From contig DATATM010000030.1 of NCBI GenBank assembly GCA_036268775.1, positions 1 to 64,000 on the forward strand: DNA of 64,000 nt. The letters are read 5' to 3'. Positions 7,960 through 16,938 of this stretch are shown here, piece by piece (position 1 is the first letter of the stretch; the number at the start of each line of letters is the position of its first letter). A model generated the notes under the pieces. That model did no database searches and was not told where the DNA came from. It saw nothing but the letters and a program-made list of their open reading frames with translations. The DNA is from DASZIT01 sp036268775 (GTDB taxonomy: Bacteria > Actinomycetota > Acidimicrobiia > Acidimicrobiales > RAAP-2). The position numbers were made by a program, and so were the translations under genes.

Positions 7960-10014
7960 GTGGAGCACTTCCTCGGCTTCGCCATCCCCGGCATCCCCTA
8001 TGGCTGCACCTACGCCATCGTGGCGGTGGGTCTGGTGCTCACCTATCAGGCCACCGGCGTCTTCAACTTCGCCTTCGGCGCCCAGGCCTACACCTCGGCC
8101 TTCGTCTACACCAAGCTGGTCCAGAACGAGCAGCTTCCCGTCTGGCTGGCCTTCCTCCTTTCGGTGGTCGTTCTGGCGCCGCTCCTGGGGCTGATATTCG
8201 ATCGCTTCCTCTTCCGGAAGATCCCCAACACCAACACCACCGCCAAGTTGGTCACCGGGATCAGCCTGTTCGTCGGCATCCCCGCCCTGCTGCCGGTGCT
8301 GTTCGGGAGCCAGAACCAGTACAACTCCCCGAGCATCCTGTTCAACCCGAATACCGTCTACTTCCGGGTGGCCCAGACCCCCGTCAACGGGATCTATCTG
8401 AGCTCGGTGGTGGTCACCGCGGTGGTCCTGGTCGCCCTGGTGGTGCTCATGCGGTTCACCAATCTCGGCCTCCAGATGCGGGGGGCGGTCGAAAGCCGGC
8501 GCCTGGTCCAGCTGGACGGGGTGAACTCCGGTCGGGTGATCGCCACCGCCTGGGCGGTGTCCAGTCTGCTGGCCGGGTTGGCCGGGGTGTTGCTCGCCCC
8601 CATCTACGGCCAACTGCAGGCCCAGGACTACGCCACCCTGTTGGTGGCCGCCTTCGCCGCCGCCGCCTGGGCGGCGCTCCGCTCCTTTCCGATTGCCGCC
8701 CTGGTCGGCATCCTGATGGGGGTGGCCGACACCGTCCTCCAAGGCTACCTGCCCGCCACCAGTTCGTTGTCGGCGGCGGTGCTCCCGTCGCTGCCGTTCA
8801 TCGTCCTCGTCCTCGCCTTGCTGTTGGTTCCCGGCATGCGCCGGCTCCACGACGACAGCGATCCGTTATCTTCCGTCGACCCACCCCCGCCACCCACCAC
8901 CGCGTCGTTACGGGCCCCCCAACTCAGCCGGGTGATCCGGATCGCCTGGTACGTGCTCCTGGCCGGCTTCATCGTCTCCATGCTGTCGTGGATGCCGAAA
9001 ACCTGGGAGAGCGTCTTCAACTCCGGCCTGGCCTTCTCGACCATCTTCTTGTCCATCACCCTGATCACCGGGATGGGCGGCCAGCTCTCCCTGGCTCAGG
9101 CCACCTTGGCCGGAGTGGGAGCCTTCACCGCCGCCCAGCTGGCCAACCATCTGGGCCTCAACTTCCTGGCCGGGGCGTTGGTGGGGGCCATCCTGGCCGC
9201 GGCGGTGGCGGTGATCCTGGCCCTTGCGTCGCTCCGGTTGAAGGGGCTGGGGTTGGCGCTGATGACCATCGCCGCCGCCCTGTTCTTCGACAATTCCATC
9301 TTCAGCGAGATCGGGGTGAGTCACGGCGTCGCCCTCACCGTCGCCAACAAGTGGGTCGGCCTCGGGATCCTGAATTCCAACGGCCACAACCTCTTCATCA
9401 TGCTGATCATCGTGCTGGTGATCTGCGTGGCCGCCGTCACCCTGGTCGGCAACGGCACCACCGGGCGGTTCCTGGCCGCCCAACGCGGGAGCGAGACCGC
9501 GGCGGCCGGGATCGGGATCAACATCACCTGGCAGCGCATCCAGATCTTCGCCCTGTCGGGGGCCGTCGCCGGCATCGGCGGGACCATGCTGGTCATCCAG
9601 CAACAGACCGTCAATGCCATGCAGTTCAACTACCAGTTGGGGCTGGCCTTCGTGGTCATCGTCATCACCACCGGGGTCAGCACCATCGAGGGAGCCATCC
9701 AGGCCGGCATGGGTTACGTGGTGGTCCAACAGATCCTCACCTATCTGCCCGCCCGCTACGGGGGCAACGGCCTCACCTTCGTGTTGTTCGCCGCCGGGGC
9801 GCTCACCTACGTCGCCCACCCCGAGGGGATCCTCGAATACCAGAAACGCCGTTGGACGATGCGGTTCCAACGGCTGATCCTCCCCGGCAGCAGCTCAGGC
9901 CCACCGACTCCCCCGGTCGGCGGGAGCGACAACGGAGCCAAACCGCCGATCAGCGTGCCCACCCTGGACGGGCCTTTTACCGGGGTGGCGGCGACCGAAG
10001 GGGGTGGCCCATGA
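7960..10014 (+). CDS. Fused LivH-LivM ABC transporter permease
   Basis: A single 684-residue protein contains two complete permease halves. Residues 1 to about 300 are LivH-like (GIPYGCTYAIVAVGLVLTYQATGVFNFAFG is diagnostic; only the opening is needed for the call). A proline-rich cytoplasmic linker (DPPPPPTT, about 307-314) follows, then a LivM-like half from about 325 (GMGGQLSLAQATLAGVGAFT; GLALMTIAAALFF). A Gly/Pro tail of about 55 residues closes it. Most organisms encode LivH and LivM separately, so this is a fusion of both membrane subunits of one importer. The start is the GTG at 7960. Its stop overlaps the livG start by 4 bases (ATGA), so translation is coupled. Confidence 0.93.
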   Translation: MEHFLGFAIPGIPYGCTYAIVAVGLVLTYQATGVFNFAFGAQAYTSAFVYTKLVQNEQLPVWLAFLLSVVVLAPLLGLIFDRFLFRKIPNTNTTAKLVTGISLFVGIPALLPVLFGSQNQYNSPSILFNPNTVYFRVAQTPVNGIYLSSVVVTAVVLVALVVLMRFTNLGLQMRGAVESRRLVQLDGVNSGRVIATAWAVSSLLAGLAGVLLAPIYGQLQAQDYATLLVAAFAAAAWAALRSFPIAALVGILMGVADTVLQGYLPATSSLSAAVLPSLPFIVLVLALLLVPGMRRLHDDSDPLSSVDPPPPPTTASLRAPQLSRVIRIAWYVLLAGFIVSMLSWMPKTWESVFNSGLAFSTIFLSITLITGMGGQLSLAQATLAGVGAFTAAQLANHLGLNFLAGALVGAILAAAVAVILALASLRLKGLGLALMTIAAALFFDNSIFSEIGVSHGVALTVANKWVGLGILNSNGHNLFIMLIIVLVICVAAVTLVGNGTTGRFLAAQRGSETAAAGIGINITWQRIQIFALSGAVAGIGGTMLVIQQQTVNAMQFNYQLGLAFVVIVITTGVSTIEGAIQAGMGYVVVQQILTYLPARYGGNGLTFVLFAAGALTYVAHPEGILEYQKRRWTMRFQRLILPGSSSGPPTPPVGGSDNGAKPPISVPTLDGPFTGVAATEGGGP

Positions 10015-10832
10015 GGCTGCCGAAGGTCTTCCGGACCCCGTCCGCCACCCAGCCGACCAACGTGCCCGACGGCGCGTCGTTGCTGGCGGTCACCGGGATC
10101 ACCAAGTCATTCGGAGGCATCGCCGCGGTGAGGGACGTCAGCTTCACCATCGAGACCGGGGAAAGTGTGGGGCTGGTCGGGCCGAACGGGGCGGGCAAGA
10201 CAACCCTCTTCAACTGCATTTGCGGGCAGCTCCAGCCCGAGAACGGAACGGTGGAGCTGAAAGGGAGGGCATTGGGTCGGTTGCCCACCTTCCAGCGGGC
10301 CAGACTCGGGGTCGGGCGCACCTACCAACGGGTGGAAGTCTTCGCCGACATGACCGTGCGGGAGCACCTGTTGGTGGCCGAGCGGGCCCGGTGCGCCGAC
10401 GGCCAGCTGTTGCGGGACCTGGCCAACCGGAGCCGCCCGACGTCAGCCGAGATCACCCGGGTGGCGGCGGTGCTCGACCTGGTCGGCATCGCCGACCGGG
10501 CGGAGGCACCGGTGTCGGCCCTCGGACTCGGCTCCTGCCGGCTGGTGGAGTTGGCCCGCGCCCTGGTGGCCGAGCCGTGCCTGTTGCTGGCCGACGAGCC
10601 GTCCTCCGGACTCGATCTCACCGAAACCCAGGAGCTGGCCAACGTGCTCCGCACCCTCCAGCGGGAGCGGGGCATGGCCGTGCTGCTGGTCGAGCACGAC
10701 CTGCACATGGTGGCCGAGGTGGTGGACCGGACCATCGTGATGGATCTGGGTGCGGTGATCGCCCAGGGGACCTTCGACGAAGTGATGGCCGACTCCGCCG
10801 TCCGCCACGCTTACCTCGGGACCAGCGCATGA
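10011..10832 (+). CDS. livG: ABC transporter ATP-binding protein, LivG type
   Basis: 273 residues. The Walker A motif GPNGAGKTT is at about 57-65, and Walker B with the following D-loop is LLLADEPSSGLD. The signature segment reads ALGLGSCRLVELARAL, where LivG proteins usually have LSYGEQRRLEIARAL, so the LSGGQ-type core is degenerate. It is one of the two ATPases powering the fused permease. The gene starts in an ATGA overlap with the permease stop and ends in an ATGA overlap with livF, giving a tight operon. A 20-residue extension precedes the ABC domain. Confidence 0.93.
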   Translation: MRLPKVFRTPSATQPTNVPDGASLLAVTGITKSFGGIAAVRDVSFTIETGESVGLVGPNGAGKTTLFNCICGQLQPENGTVELKGRALGRLPTFQRARLGVGRTYQRVEVFADMTVREHLLVAERARCADGQLLRDLANRSRPTSAEITRVAAVLDLVGIADRAEAPVSALGLGSCRLVELARALVAEPCLLLADEPSSGLDLTETQELANVLRTLQRERGMAVLLVEHDLHMVAEVVDRTIVMDLGAVIAQGTFDEVMADSAVRHAYLGTSA

Positions 10833-11611
10833 CCGACCTCGCCCCCGGGTCGGTCCCGGTGACCGACAACCGGCTCCCCGGGGTGGGGTCGGCCGCCCTC
10901 GAGGTCGATCACGTCAGTGCCGCCTACGGCCCCTACCGGGCGCTGTTCGACGTCAGCTTCACGGTGCCGGTCGGGAGTGTCACCGCCCTGCTCGGTTCCA
11001 ACGGCGCCGGGAAGTCGACGGTGGCCCGAGTGGTGAGCGGGCTGTTGCCCAGTACCGCCGGGACCATCCGACTCGGGGGACAGGACATCACCGGGAAGCC
11101 CGCCTACAAGATCGCCCGAGCCGGCATGGCCCACGTTCCGGAGGGACGGGGGATCTTCGCCAACCTCACCGTCGAGGAGAACCTGGTGATGGCCTTCCGC
11201 CAGCGGGCCGGCCGGAAGCAGGTGCCCGCCTCGCTGGAACGCGCCTACCAGGCGTTCCCGATCCTCGGCGAGCGTCGCAAGCAAGCCGGCGGGACGCTGT
11301 CGGGGGGGCAACAACGCCTCCTCTCCCTGGCCAAGGTGCTGGTGGTGCCCCCCCACCTGCTGGTCGCCGACGAGCTCTCCCTCGGCCTGGCCCCGGTGGT
11401 GATCGAGGCCGTCTATCGCGGGCTCCGGGAGATCAATGCGGCGGGCACCGCGCTGCTGTTGGTCGAACAGCAGGTCGACCGGGCCCTGGAACTGGCCACC
11501 GACGCGGTGGTCCTCGAGCACGGCAACGTCGCCTTCGCCGGCAGGGCCGACATGGCCCTCGGGGCCATGGAGCAGGTGCTGGCCGGCCGAGGCGCCCGAC
11601 CCACTCTCTAG
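10829..11611 (+). CDS. livF: ABC transporter ATP-binding protein, LivF type
   Basis: 260 residues with intact motifs: Walker A GSNGAGKST, signature LSGGQQRLLSLAKVL, Walker B LLVADELSLGLAP, and a switch-region HVPEGRGIFANLTVEENL typical of LivF. It is the second ATPase of the importer whose lipoprotein, permease and first ATPase lie immediately upstream; the ATG overlaps the livG stop by 4 bases. It is the last gene of the operon and is convergent with the CoA-transferase 20 bases away. Confidence 0.94.
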   Translation: MTDLAPGSVPVTDNRLPGVGSAALEVDHVSAAYGPYRALFDVSFTVPVGSVTALLGSNGAGKSTVARVVSGLLPSTAGTIRLGGQDITGKPAYKIARAGMAHVPEGRGIFANLTVEENLVMAFRQRAGRKQVPASLERAYQAFPILGERRKQAGGTLSGGQQRLLSLAKVLVVPPHLLVADELSLGLAPVVIEAVYRGLREINAAGTALLLVEQQVDRALELATDAVVLEHGNVAFAGRADMALGAMEQVLAGRGARPTL

Positions 11612-11630
11612 TCCGGCCGGTGGGGAACGA

Positions 11631-13304
11631 CTAACGGAGGAACAGCCGGGTCCGATCGAACTCCCGCAGCGCCAGCACTTCGGCCGGCGCGACCGGAGCC
11701 AGTTCCTCGACGGTCCGGGCCACCGCCGGCTCCCAGCCGCAGGAGGCCACCAGTGCCGCCACCCGCCGGTCCACCGGTTCAGGGCCGGCGGGGACCGCCG
11801 CCACCCGGAGGTCACCGTCCAGGCGGCGGAGTATCCCCCGGTCGGTGACCACGCTCACCACCCGGTGCCCCGGGGCGGTGATGTAGCCGACAGTGTCGGG
11901 GAGCCGCTCGGGACGGGCCAGGGTGACGACCACACAGGCCGCCGCCCGGGTGGCCACGTCGTTGGCCCCCCCGGAGCCGACTAGGAACCGCCCGTCGGCC
12001 AGCTGGGTGGAATTCAGGTTGCCGTTCCGGTCGACCTCGGCCGCCCCCAGGCAACCGACGGTGGCGGTGCCCGAGCCCCCCACCACCATCCCGAGGACGG
12101 TGGAGGCGTCGGCGAGGAACGAGGTGGAGGGGTAGACCCGCTGGTTGAAGATATAGGGGTCGGCGGGGGTGGGGGTGTAGTGCCAGAGGCCGAGCTCGGC
12201 GGTCAGTCCCCCGGCCCACCCGGCCGCCTGCATCCGGCCGACCGCCACCCAGGCGGCGAGGTTGGCGGCACCGGCCCCGGCCAGCACCGCGTCGGCCCGG
12301 TGGGTGGCCACCACCACTTCCACCTCTCGGGCTCCCAGGCTGGCGGCCACCTCCCAATCGCTGACCGGGAGGTCGTCGGGCAACGGGTGGGCGGCGGCGT
12401 CCTCCTCCCAGGAGGAGGGGTCAGCCCGGCGGCGGAGCTCGTCGAGCCGCGAGGACCCGAGACGGTCGAGGTAGGCCCGATGGTCGGGCAGGTCGAGGCA
12501 GGTGGCCTTGGCCCAGGCGTCGAAGTCGCCCCGGGCGGCCTGGGCCGCCTCCACCCAGAAGGGGATGTCCTCGCCGTAGCCCTCCACCGGGAGGCCGGGG
12601 GCGTACAAGCCGCCGGGATGGGCCCCGAAGGGGGCCTCCACCACCGCCAGTACCCGGTGGGCGGGCACCCGGACCCGGTGGCCGAGCCCGTGGAGATCAT
12701 CGACGATCCGGTCGACGGTGGCCACCACCCCCCGACGGGCGGCCCACGCCCCCCACACCCCTTCCAGCAGCGGTTCGGAAAAGGCCAGGTTCCCCTGGGT
12801 GTCCGCCACCGCGGCATGACAGAGGGCGACGTCGGGGGCCAGCGGGGCCAGCAACCCGATCGGCCCCTGGGCGGAGTCGACGACGGAGAAGCCGTCGTTG
12901 GCGGCCATGTCCGAACCGATCAGGGAGCCGGTGACCATGGCCGGGAGACCCCGGGCGGCCGCCTCCAGGCGTTGGGCGAGGGTGAGGATCGACCAGTGCT
13001 CCACCGCCACCGCCCCCGACTGGTAGGCCTCCCGGAAGATGGGGTTCGGGTTGTAGGTGGGAAAACTGTTCCCGGAGTAGGCGGTCACCACCCGGGTCAC
13101 CAGCCCGCCCCGGAAGAAGAGGGCACCAAGGGCGCCGAGGCTGGTCATCACCAGGGTGAGCTCCGGATCGGATCCCCAGAACTGCCGGGCCAGCTCCCGG
13201 GCGCCGGCGGTCCACCGGCTGTGGCCGAGCATGACGTGGACCGAGTCCCGGGGGCGGACATGACGCTCGATCGCCTCGGCCAGCGGGATCCCGACCTCGC
13301 TCAC
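11631..13304 (-). CDS. Fused alpha/beta class I CoA-transferase-like protein (IpdAB-like)
   Basis: 557 residues from a GTG start. The N-terminal half (about 1-290) resembles the alpha subunit of glutaconate CoA-transferase/IpdA (GHSRWTAGARELARQFWG; VTAYSGNSFPTYNPNPIFRE), and the C-terminal half (about 320-557) resembles the beta subunit/IpdB (GAAEVDRNGNLNST; VGSGGANDVA). In classical class I enzymes the beta half carries a catalytic Glu in an ENG context; here the matching stretch reads DRNGN, so acyl transfer by the classical mechanism is doubtful and a hydrolase-like role, as known for mycobacterial IpdAB in sterol ring opening, is possible. The fusion of both subunits is unusual. It is divergent from the TetR gene, with a palindrome in the gap. 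Confidence 0.88.
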   Translation of the reverse strand: MSEVGIPLAEAIERHVRPRDSVHVMLGHSRWTAGARELARQFWGSDPELTLVMTSLGALGALFFRGGLVTRVVTAYSGNSFPTYNPNPIFREAYQSGAVAVEHWSILTLAQRLEAAARGLPAMVTGSLIGSDMAANDGFSVVDSAQGPIGLLAPLAPDVALCHAAVADTQGNLAFSEPLLEGVWGAWAARRGVVATVDRIVDDLHGLGHRVRVPAHRVLAVVEAPFGAHPGGLYAPGLPVEGYGEDIPFWVEAAQAARGDFDAWAKATCLDLPDHRAYLDRLGSSRLDELRRRADPSSWEEDAAAHPLPDDLPVSDWEVAASLGAREVEVVVATHRADAVLAGAGAANLAAWVAVGRMQAAGWAGGLTAELGLWHYTPTPADPYIFNQRVYPSTSFLADASTVLGMVVGGSGTATVGCLGAAEVDRNGNLNSTQLADGRFLVGSGGANDVATRAAACVVVTLARPERLPDTVGYITAPGHRVVSVVTDRGILRRLDGDLRVAAVPAGPEPVDRRVAALVASCGWEPAVARTVEELAPVAPAEVLALREFDRTRLFLR

Positions 13305-13367
13305 CCCACCCGCCCTTCGGCCGTCCCGGATCCGGGGCGGCTAGCCCGAGGATGGAACCCACCAACA

Positions 13368-13384
13368 CTGACCACGGTGTCAGG
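13368..13384 (-). promoter_or_regulatory. Candidate TetR operator between the CoA-transferase and its divergent regulator
   Basis: On the minus strand the site reads CCTGACACCGTGGTCAG, with arms CTGAC and GTCAG. It matches 15 of 17 positions of the palindrome at 21467-21483. Its place 33 bases before the GTG of the TetR gene and 64 bases before the CoA-transferase start fits autoregulation plus control of the transferase. Confidence 0.65.
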
Positions 13385-13416
13385 TTAGCCATCGGGCGGA
13401 CTAGGATTGCGGAGTT

Positions 13417-14154
13417 GTGACCACCAACCCGGGCAAGGGCCGTAGCCGCCCACCGCGACCGGCGAGCAAGGCGGGGTCAGTGACCACGCGGGTGGTGGCC
13501 GACCCGGCGGTGGGGATCCCGGCCAGCAAGCGGGCGCTGCGGAGTCAGGGCCGCCAGACCATGCGCAACCTGCTGGATGCGGCCATGCAGGCGTTCGACG
13601 AACGGGGCTACCACGGCACCCGGGTCAACGATGTGGTGAAGATCGCCAACACCTCCCACGGGACCTTCTACCTGTATTTCTCCAACAAAGAGGACCTGAT
13701 CCGGGCGCTGACCATGGAGGCGGCCTCGGAGGCCTCGAGCCTCACCTACGACGCCATGCTGGAAGCGGGGACCGCCCTCGACGGCGAGAGTTGGGACCAC
13801 CTGCGGACCTGGATCGGCGGCTACTCGTCCCTCTGGTTGCGCTACGCCCCGCTGTTCCGATCCTGGACGGACCTGGCCAGCATCGACCCGGGCGTCGGTG
13901 ACCAGGTCCGGCGGATGTATTCCGCCCTCCACGAGGGGATGGCCTCCCAGATCTCCGCGGCTCACCCCGCCGGTGATCTCGACCCGGAGGTCACCAGCAT
14001 GGCGGTGCTGGCCATGCTCGACCGTTTCCACTTCATGCGCGAGTTCATGGGCACCCCGGTCGACGAGGACGCCCTCGACACCCTCACCACCATGGTCCAC
14101 CGGTCCCTGTTCGCCCCGACCGCCGGTCGGACAGCCAAGGCCCGCACCGGCTGA
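13417..14154 (+). CDS. TetR/AcrR family transcriptional regulator
   Basis: 245 residues from a GTG start. A basic N-terminal arm of about 45 residues precedes the TetR helix-turn-helix (about 46-95: LLDAAMQAFDERGYHGTRVNDVVKIA then HGTFYLYFSNKEDLI). The rest is the helical ligand-binding and dimer domain (WLRYAPLFRSWTDLA; DRFHFMREFMG). Ligands of TetR proteins near acyl-CoA genes are often CoA thioesters; here that is inference. The gene is divergent from the fused CoA-transferase with a palindrome in the shared 112-base gap, and similar palindromes lie before the importer/thiolase pair and before the dehydrogenase at 21513. Confidence 0.93.
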   Translation: MTTNPGKGRSRPPRPASKAGSVTTRVVADPAVGIPASKRALRSQGRQTMRNLLDAAMQAFDERGYHGTRVNDVVKIANTSHGTFYLYFSNKEDLIRALTMEAASEASSLTYDAMLEAGTALDGESWDHLRTWIGGYSSLWLRYAPLFRSWTDLASIDPGVGDQVRRMYSALHEGMASQISAAHPAGDLDPEVTSMAVLAMLDRFHFMREFMGTPVDEDALDTLTTMVHRSLFAPTAGRTAKARTG

Positions 14155-14200
14155 GCCCGCCGACGACCGGGCGTACCAGCGTCGGCCCTGGCTGCACCGT

Positions 14201-14545
14201 CTAGGGCTTCTTCTTCTTGGCCGGGAGCGACCGGGCGTAGCCGGCGCCCACCCGCACCCACCGTTCCAGTTGGCGCCGGGTGGCGAGGTCCGGCGGTGCC
14301 ACCCGCAACCAACCATCCATCGAGCGGCCGCCCATCACCGCCACCTCCGCGTTGGTGGTGTCCACCAGGCGGTCGGACTGCTTCGGGTCGACCCGTACCA
14401 GCACGCCGCCCTGCCCGCTGGCGGAGATGGCCAAATTGCCCCCGACCATGAAGGCGAGGCCGCCGAACATCTCCTTCTCCTGGATGCCGGGCTCGGCCCC
14501 CAGGAGTTCACGGATGCGATCGGCCAGTTCTTCGTCGTACGCCAC
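14201..14545 (-). CDS. TfoX N-terminal domain protein
   Basis: I use the GTG at 14545 (114 residues, starting MAYDEELADRIRELLG); a longer frame would overlap the divergent VOC gene. The sequence EKEMFGGLAFMVGGNLAISA is the hallmark of the TfoX_N domain, whose stand-alone members are common in actinobacteria and of unknown function (TfoX itself is a competence regulator in gammaproteobacteria). The C-terminus is a short lysine run (PAKKKKP). It is divergent from the VOC gene at 14659. Confidence 0.85.
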   Translation of the reverse strand: MAYDEELADRIRELLGAEPGIQEKEMFGGLAFMVGGNLAISASGQGGVLVRVDPKQSDRLVDTTNAEVAVMGGRSMDGWLRVAPPDLATRRQLERWVRVGAGYARSLPAKKKKP

Positions 14546-14658
14546 GGCCCTGATTGTAGAACGGGGCGTCGGTTCTCCTTCCGGCTGTCGATTCGGCCTT
14601 CCGTCGATCGTCGTAGTCAGTGACAGCCAGGCAGTACCTCTACGCAAAGGAGAATCCC

Positions 14659-15009
14659 ATGCCTCATCCCGTTATCCATGCCGAGATCCGCTCCGACGAC
14701 CCGGATGCCACCCGACGTTTCTATGCCGATCTGTTCGATTGGAAAGTGGCGTCGGAAGGGGCCTTCCCCGGTTTCACCTTCATCGACACCGGGGTCGAAG
14801 GCGCGCCCTACGTCGCCATCAGCCCTCGCCAGACCGGCGAAGACGAAGTCCTCTTCTTCGTGGGCGTCGAGGACGTCGCCGCCACCCTGAAGAAGGCCGA
14901 GCAGTTGGGCGGCACCATCACCCAGCCGGTCCAGCAGGTGCCGGGGACCAGCTTCGGGGTCTTCCAGGACGCCCAGGGCCACAAGGTCGGGGTGGCGGCC
15001 AACGGCTGA
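14659..15009 (+). CDS. VOC family (glyoxalase/bleomycin-resistance fold) protein
   Basis: 116 residues. The ATG at 14659 is preceded by AAAGGAGA at good spacing, which rules out the longer frame from 14620. The protein has the paired beta-alpha-beta-beta-beta modules of the VOC fold: VIHAEIRSDDPDATRRFYADLFDW opens the first, and VFQDAQGHKVGVAANG closes the second. His of IHAEI and other metal-ligand positions are partly present, so a metal-dependent activity is possible but not assignable. Confidence 0.88.
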   Translation: MPHPVIHAEIRSDDPDATRRFYADLFDWKVASEGAFPGFTFIDTGVEGAPYVAISPRQTGEDEVLFFVGVEDVAATLKKAEQLGGTITQPVQQVPGTSFGVFQDAQGHKVGVAANG

Positions 15010-15026
15010 CCCCGGCTCGGGAGGGC

Positions 15027-15527
15027 TCAGCCGTCGAGGCGGACTTCGACGGCTGAGCCGGCGGCGGCCAGATCGACGCTCCGGTTGTCCTCCCGGTAGC
15101 GCAGCCCCTGCAGGTTGAACAGGTTCACCGCCTCGGCGGTCACCGGGTAGGGGCCCCAGTGCCAGGTCCCCCGGTGGAGGACCACCGAGGTGAGGGGCGG
15201 CAGCAGGAAGGCCCGCACCTGGTCCACCGCCGAGTCGGGCCGGCTGGCGGCCGGCGCCACCACCACCACGCAGGTGGCGTCCAGGGACATCAGCACCTGG
15301 GTGTGGGTGTCGTGGCGGAACAGCACCTCACAGCGCAGTCCGCCGGCCACCTCGGGAACCTCGTCCCGCCGATGGCTGATGATGTTGACATGGACGTCGT
15401 CCCAGGCGAAGGCCAGCCGCTCGGCGCCGTCGGCCGGGTCGGTGTCGGGCACCGGTAGCCAGCCGTAGGGGGCCCAGGCCTCCGGGGTCAGTGCCTCGGG
15501 CCGGAGCCGCACCGCCGCATCGTCCAT
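15027..15527 (-). CDS. Ureidoglycolate lyase (AllA)-like protein
   Basis: 166 residues from the ATG at 15527, preceded by a GAGGTG site. It matches the AllA family layout: LRPEALTPEAWAPYGWLP at the start and LHRGTWHWGPYPV near residue 125, the family's conserved H-x-G-x-W-H pattern. AllA releases urea from ureidoglycolate in purine catabolism, but no other purine genes are nearby, so the substrate is open. It shares a divergent 128-base gap with the cupin gene at 15656. Confidence 0.75.
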   Translation of the reverse strand: MDDAAVRLRPEALTPEAWAPYGWLPVPDTDPADGAERLAFAWDDVHVNIISHRRDEVPEVAGGLRCEVLFRHDTHTQVLMSLDATCVVVVAPAASRPDSAVDQVRAFLLPPLTSVVLHRGTWHWGPYPVTAEAVNLFNLQGLRYREDNRSVDLAAAGSAVEVRLDG

Positions 15528-15655
15528 GGCACCTCGCTCTCCCCCGAGGACGACCGGGGAACCCCAAAGCCGTCCGATCCGCCAGCATCTAACCTGACCG
15601 GGACAACGCATCGGCGGCCCCGGTGCAATCTAGCCATTCGGAGGTGACCGGACCC

Positions 15656-16045
15656 ATGACCATGGACGTGCGCAACATCGAAGATGTCGCCCCGGTGGTG
15701 GAGCACAACGGCACCGTCCCGGTGTGGTGGATGGTGAAATCCCGGGAGCTGAAGGACATCACCACCGGGGGCTACCTGGAGCTGGTGAACGAGTTCGAGG
15801 TGGCCGGCGGCGGCCGGGTCGACCCCCACTCCCACCCGACCCACGAGTTCTATTACGTCCTCCGGGGCCGGGGGATCATGACGGTGGGTGACGATGAGCG
15901 GCAGATCGCCCAGGGCGACCTCGTCCATATCCCGCCCGATGTCGTCCACACCCTCCGTCCGGTGAGCGACAACGCCTCCATCCACTGCTTCTGTTTTGCC
16001 ATCGGCACCAAGGACGCCGGGGAGATCGACTACACCCATCACTGA
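15656..16045 (+). CDS. Cupin domain protein
   Basis: 129 residues; GGAGGTG at 15640-15646 selects the ATG at 15656. A classic cupin core is present: motif 1 HSHPTHEFYYVLRGRGIMTVG (metal ligands H, H, E are visible in H-S-H-P-T-H-E) and motif 2 GDLVHIPPDVVHTLRPVSD with its His. It is a single-domain small-molecule or metal-binding protein, possibly an isomerase or dioxygenase; no substrate can be assigned. It faces the AllA-like gene on the opposite strand, which may hint at a shared pathway. Confidence 0.88.
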   Translation: MTMDVRNIEDVAPVVEHNGTVPVWWMVKSRELKDITTGGYLELVNEFEVAGGGRVDPHSHPTHEFYYVLRGRGIMTVGDDERQIAQGDLVHIPPDVVHTLRPVSDNASIHCFCFAIGTKDAGEIDYTHH

Positions 16046-16071
16046 GCCCGCCCCCCAGGAGGGAGAAGCGC

Positions 16072-16938
16072 TCAGGCCAGTTCCACCATCGCCGACGGGT
16101 CGTCGGTAGGCAGGAGCGGATCGGCGGTAGCGGTCACCTCCACCGATTCGAGGTCGGCAATCCCGGTGGTGACGGCGGCGAAGGCGGTGTCGGCGGCGTC
16201 CCGACCGGTGGCGATCCGCACCAGTGACGACCGGGGGGCCAGGCCGGTGGAGTCGTAGACGCACCAGCGGCCATCTTGGAAGGCCTCGAACACCGCGTGG
16301 AAGTCCATCGGGGAGAGCCCGGGGGCATAGACGGCGGCGAACCGGGCCGGCACCCCGGTGGCCCGGCAGAGGGCGACACCGAGGTGGGCGAAGTCACGAC
16401 AGGTCCCCATGCCGGTGAGCAGGGTGTCCTCCGCGGAGTCGTGGACGGTGCTGGAGCCGGGGACGTAGCCGATCCGTTGGCGGATCCATTCGGCGATGGC
16501 GGCGATCCGGGGCCCGACATCGGGGCCGGCCCCGAACTCGGCCACTGCAAAGCCGACCAGATGGTCGCTCGGGCAGTACCGGCTGGGGCGCAGGTACACC
16601 TGCCGCCGGTAGGCGGTGCTCGCGGCTTCCGGGGAAGGCGGTGGGTTCCCCTCCGGGCTCGACCGGAGGCGGGCCTGGTAGCTCACCGTCAAGGCCCCGG
16701 GATCCGAGCCGATGACGTGGAGGGTCTCCCCCGCCGGGTTGGACAGCTCGACCACCGAGGACGGCGGGCCGCCGTTGGACAGGACCTCGAAACGGGAATC
16801 CTCGACCTGACCGGCGGAGCTCGCCGCCACCACCTGGACCACCACCTCGGTGGGCTCCACCACCCGGAAGGCCAGGTCGCAGCGGACCTGTCGGGTGGAG
16901 CCGGCACCGCCCCCCGGAGACGGCTCGAGGTTGGTCAT
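16072..16938 (-). CDS. Transglutaminase-like cysteine protease family protein
   Basis: 288 residues. The N-terminal half is a beta-rich Bact_transglu_N domain; the transglutaminase-like core has all three catalytic residues: Cys in GTCRDFAHL (about 181), His in MDFHAVFE and Asp in CVYDSTG. In bacteria these are usually cytosolic peptidases or amidases rather than cross-linking enzymes. The start overlaps the stop of the upstream methyltransferase gene by 4 bases, so the two are co-translated. No signal peptide is seen. Confidence 0.9.
   Translation of the reverse strand: MTNLEPSPGGGAGSTRQVRCDLAFRVVEPTEVVVQVVAASSAGQVEDSRFEVLSNGGPPSSVVELSNPAGETLHVIGSDPGALTVSYQARLRSSPEGNPPPSPEAASTAYRRQVYLRPSRYCPSDHLVGFAVAEFGAGPDVGPRIAAIAEWIRQRIGYVPGSSTVHDSAEDTLLTGMGTCRDFAHLGVALCRATGVPARFAAVYAPGLSPMDFHAVFEAFQDGRWCVYDSTGLAPRSSLVRIATGRDAADTAFAAVTTGIADLESVEVTATADPLLPTDDPSAMVELA

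Noticed and set aside
7914..10010. A long frame in frame with livG that extends about 700 codons upstream
   Set aside because: Its product upstream of 10011 is Arg/Gly/Pro-rich shadow of the permease; the ATG at 10011 overlaps the permease stop and starts a normal LivG.
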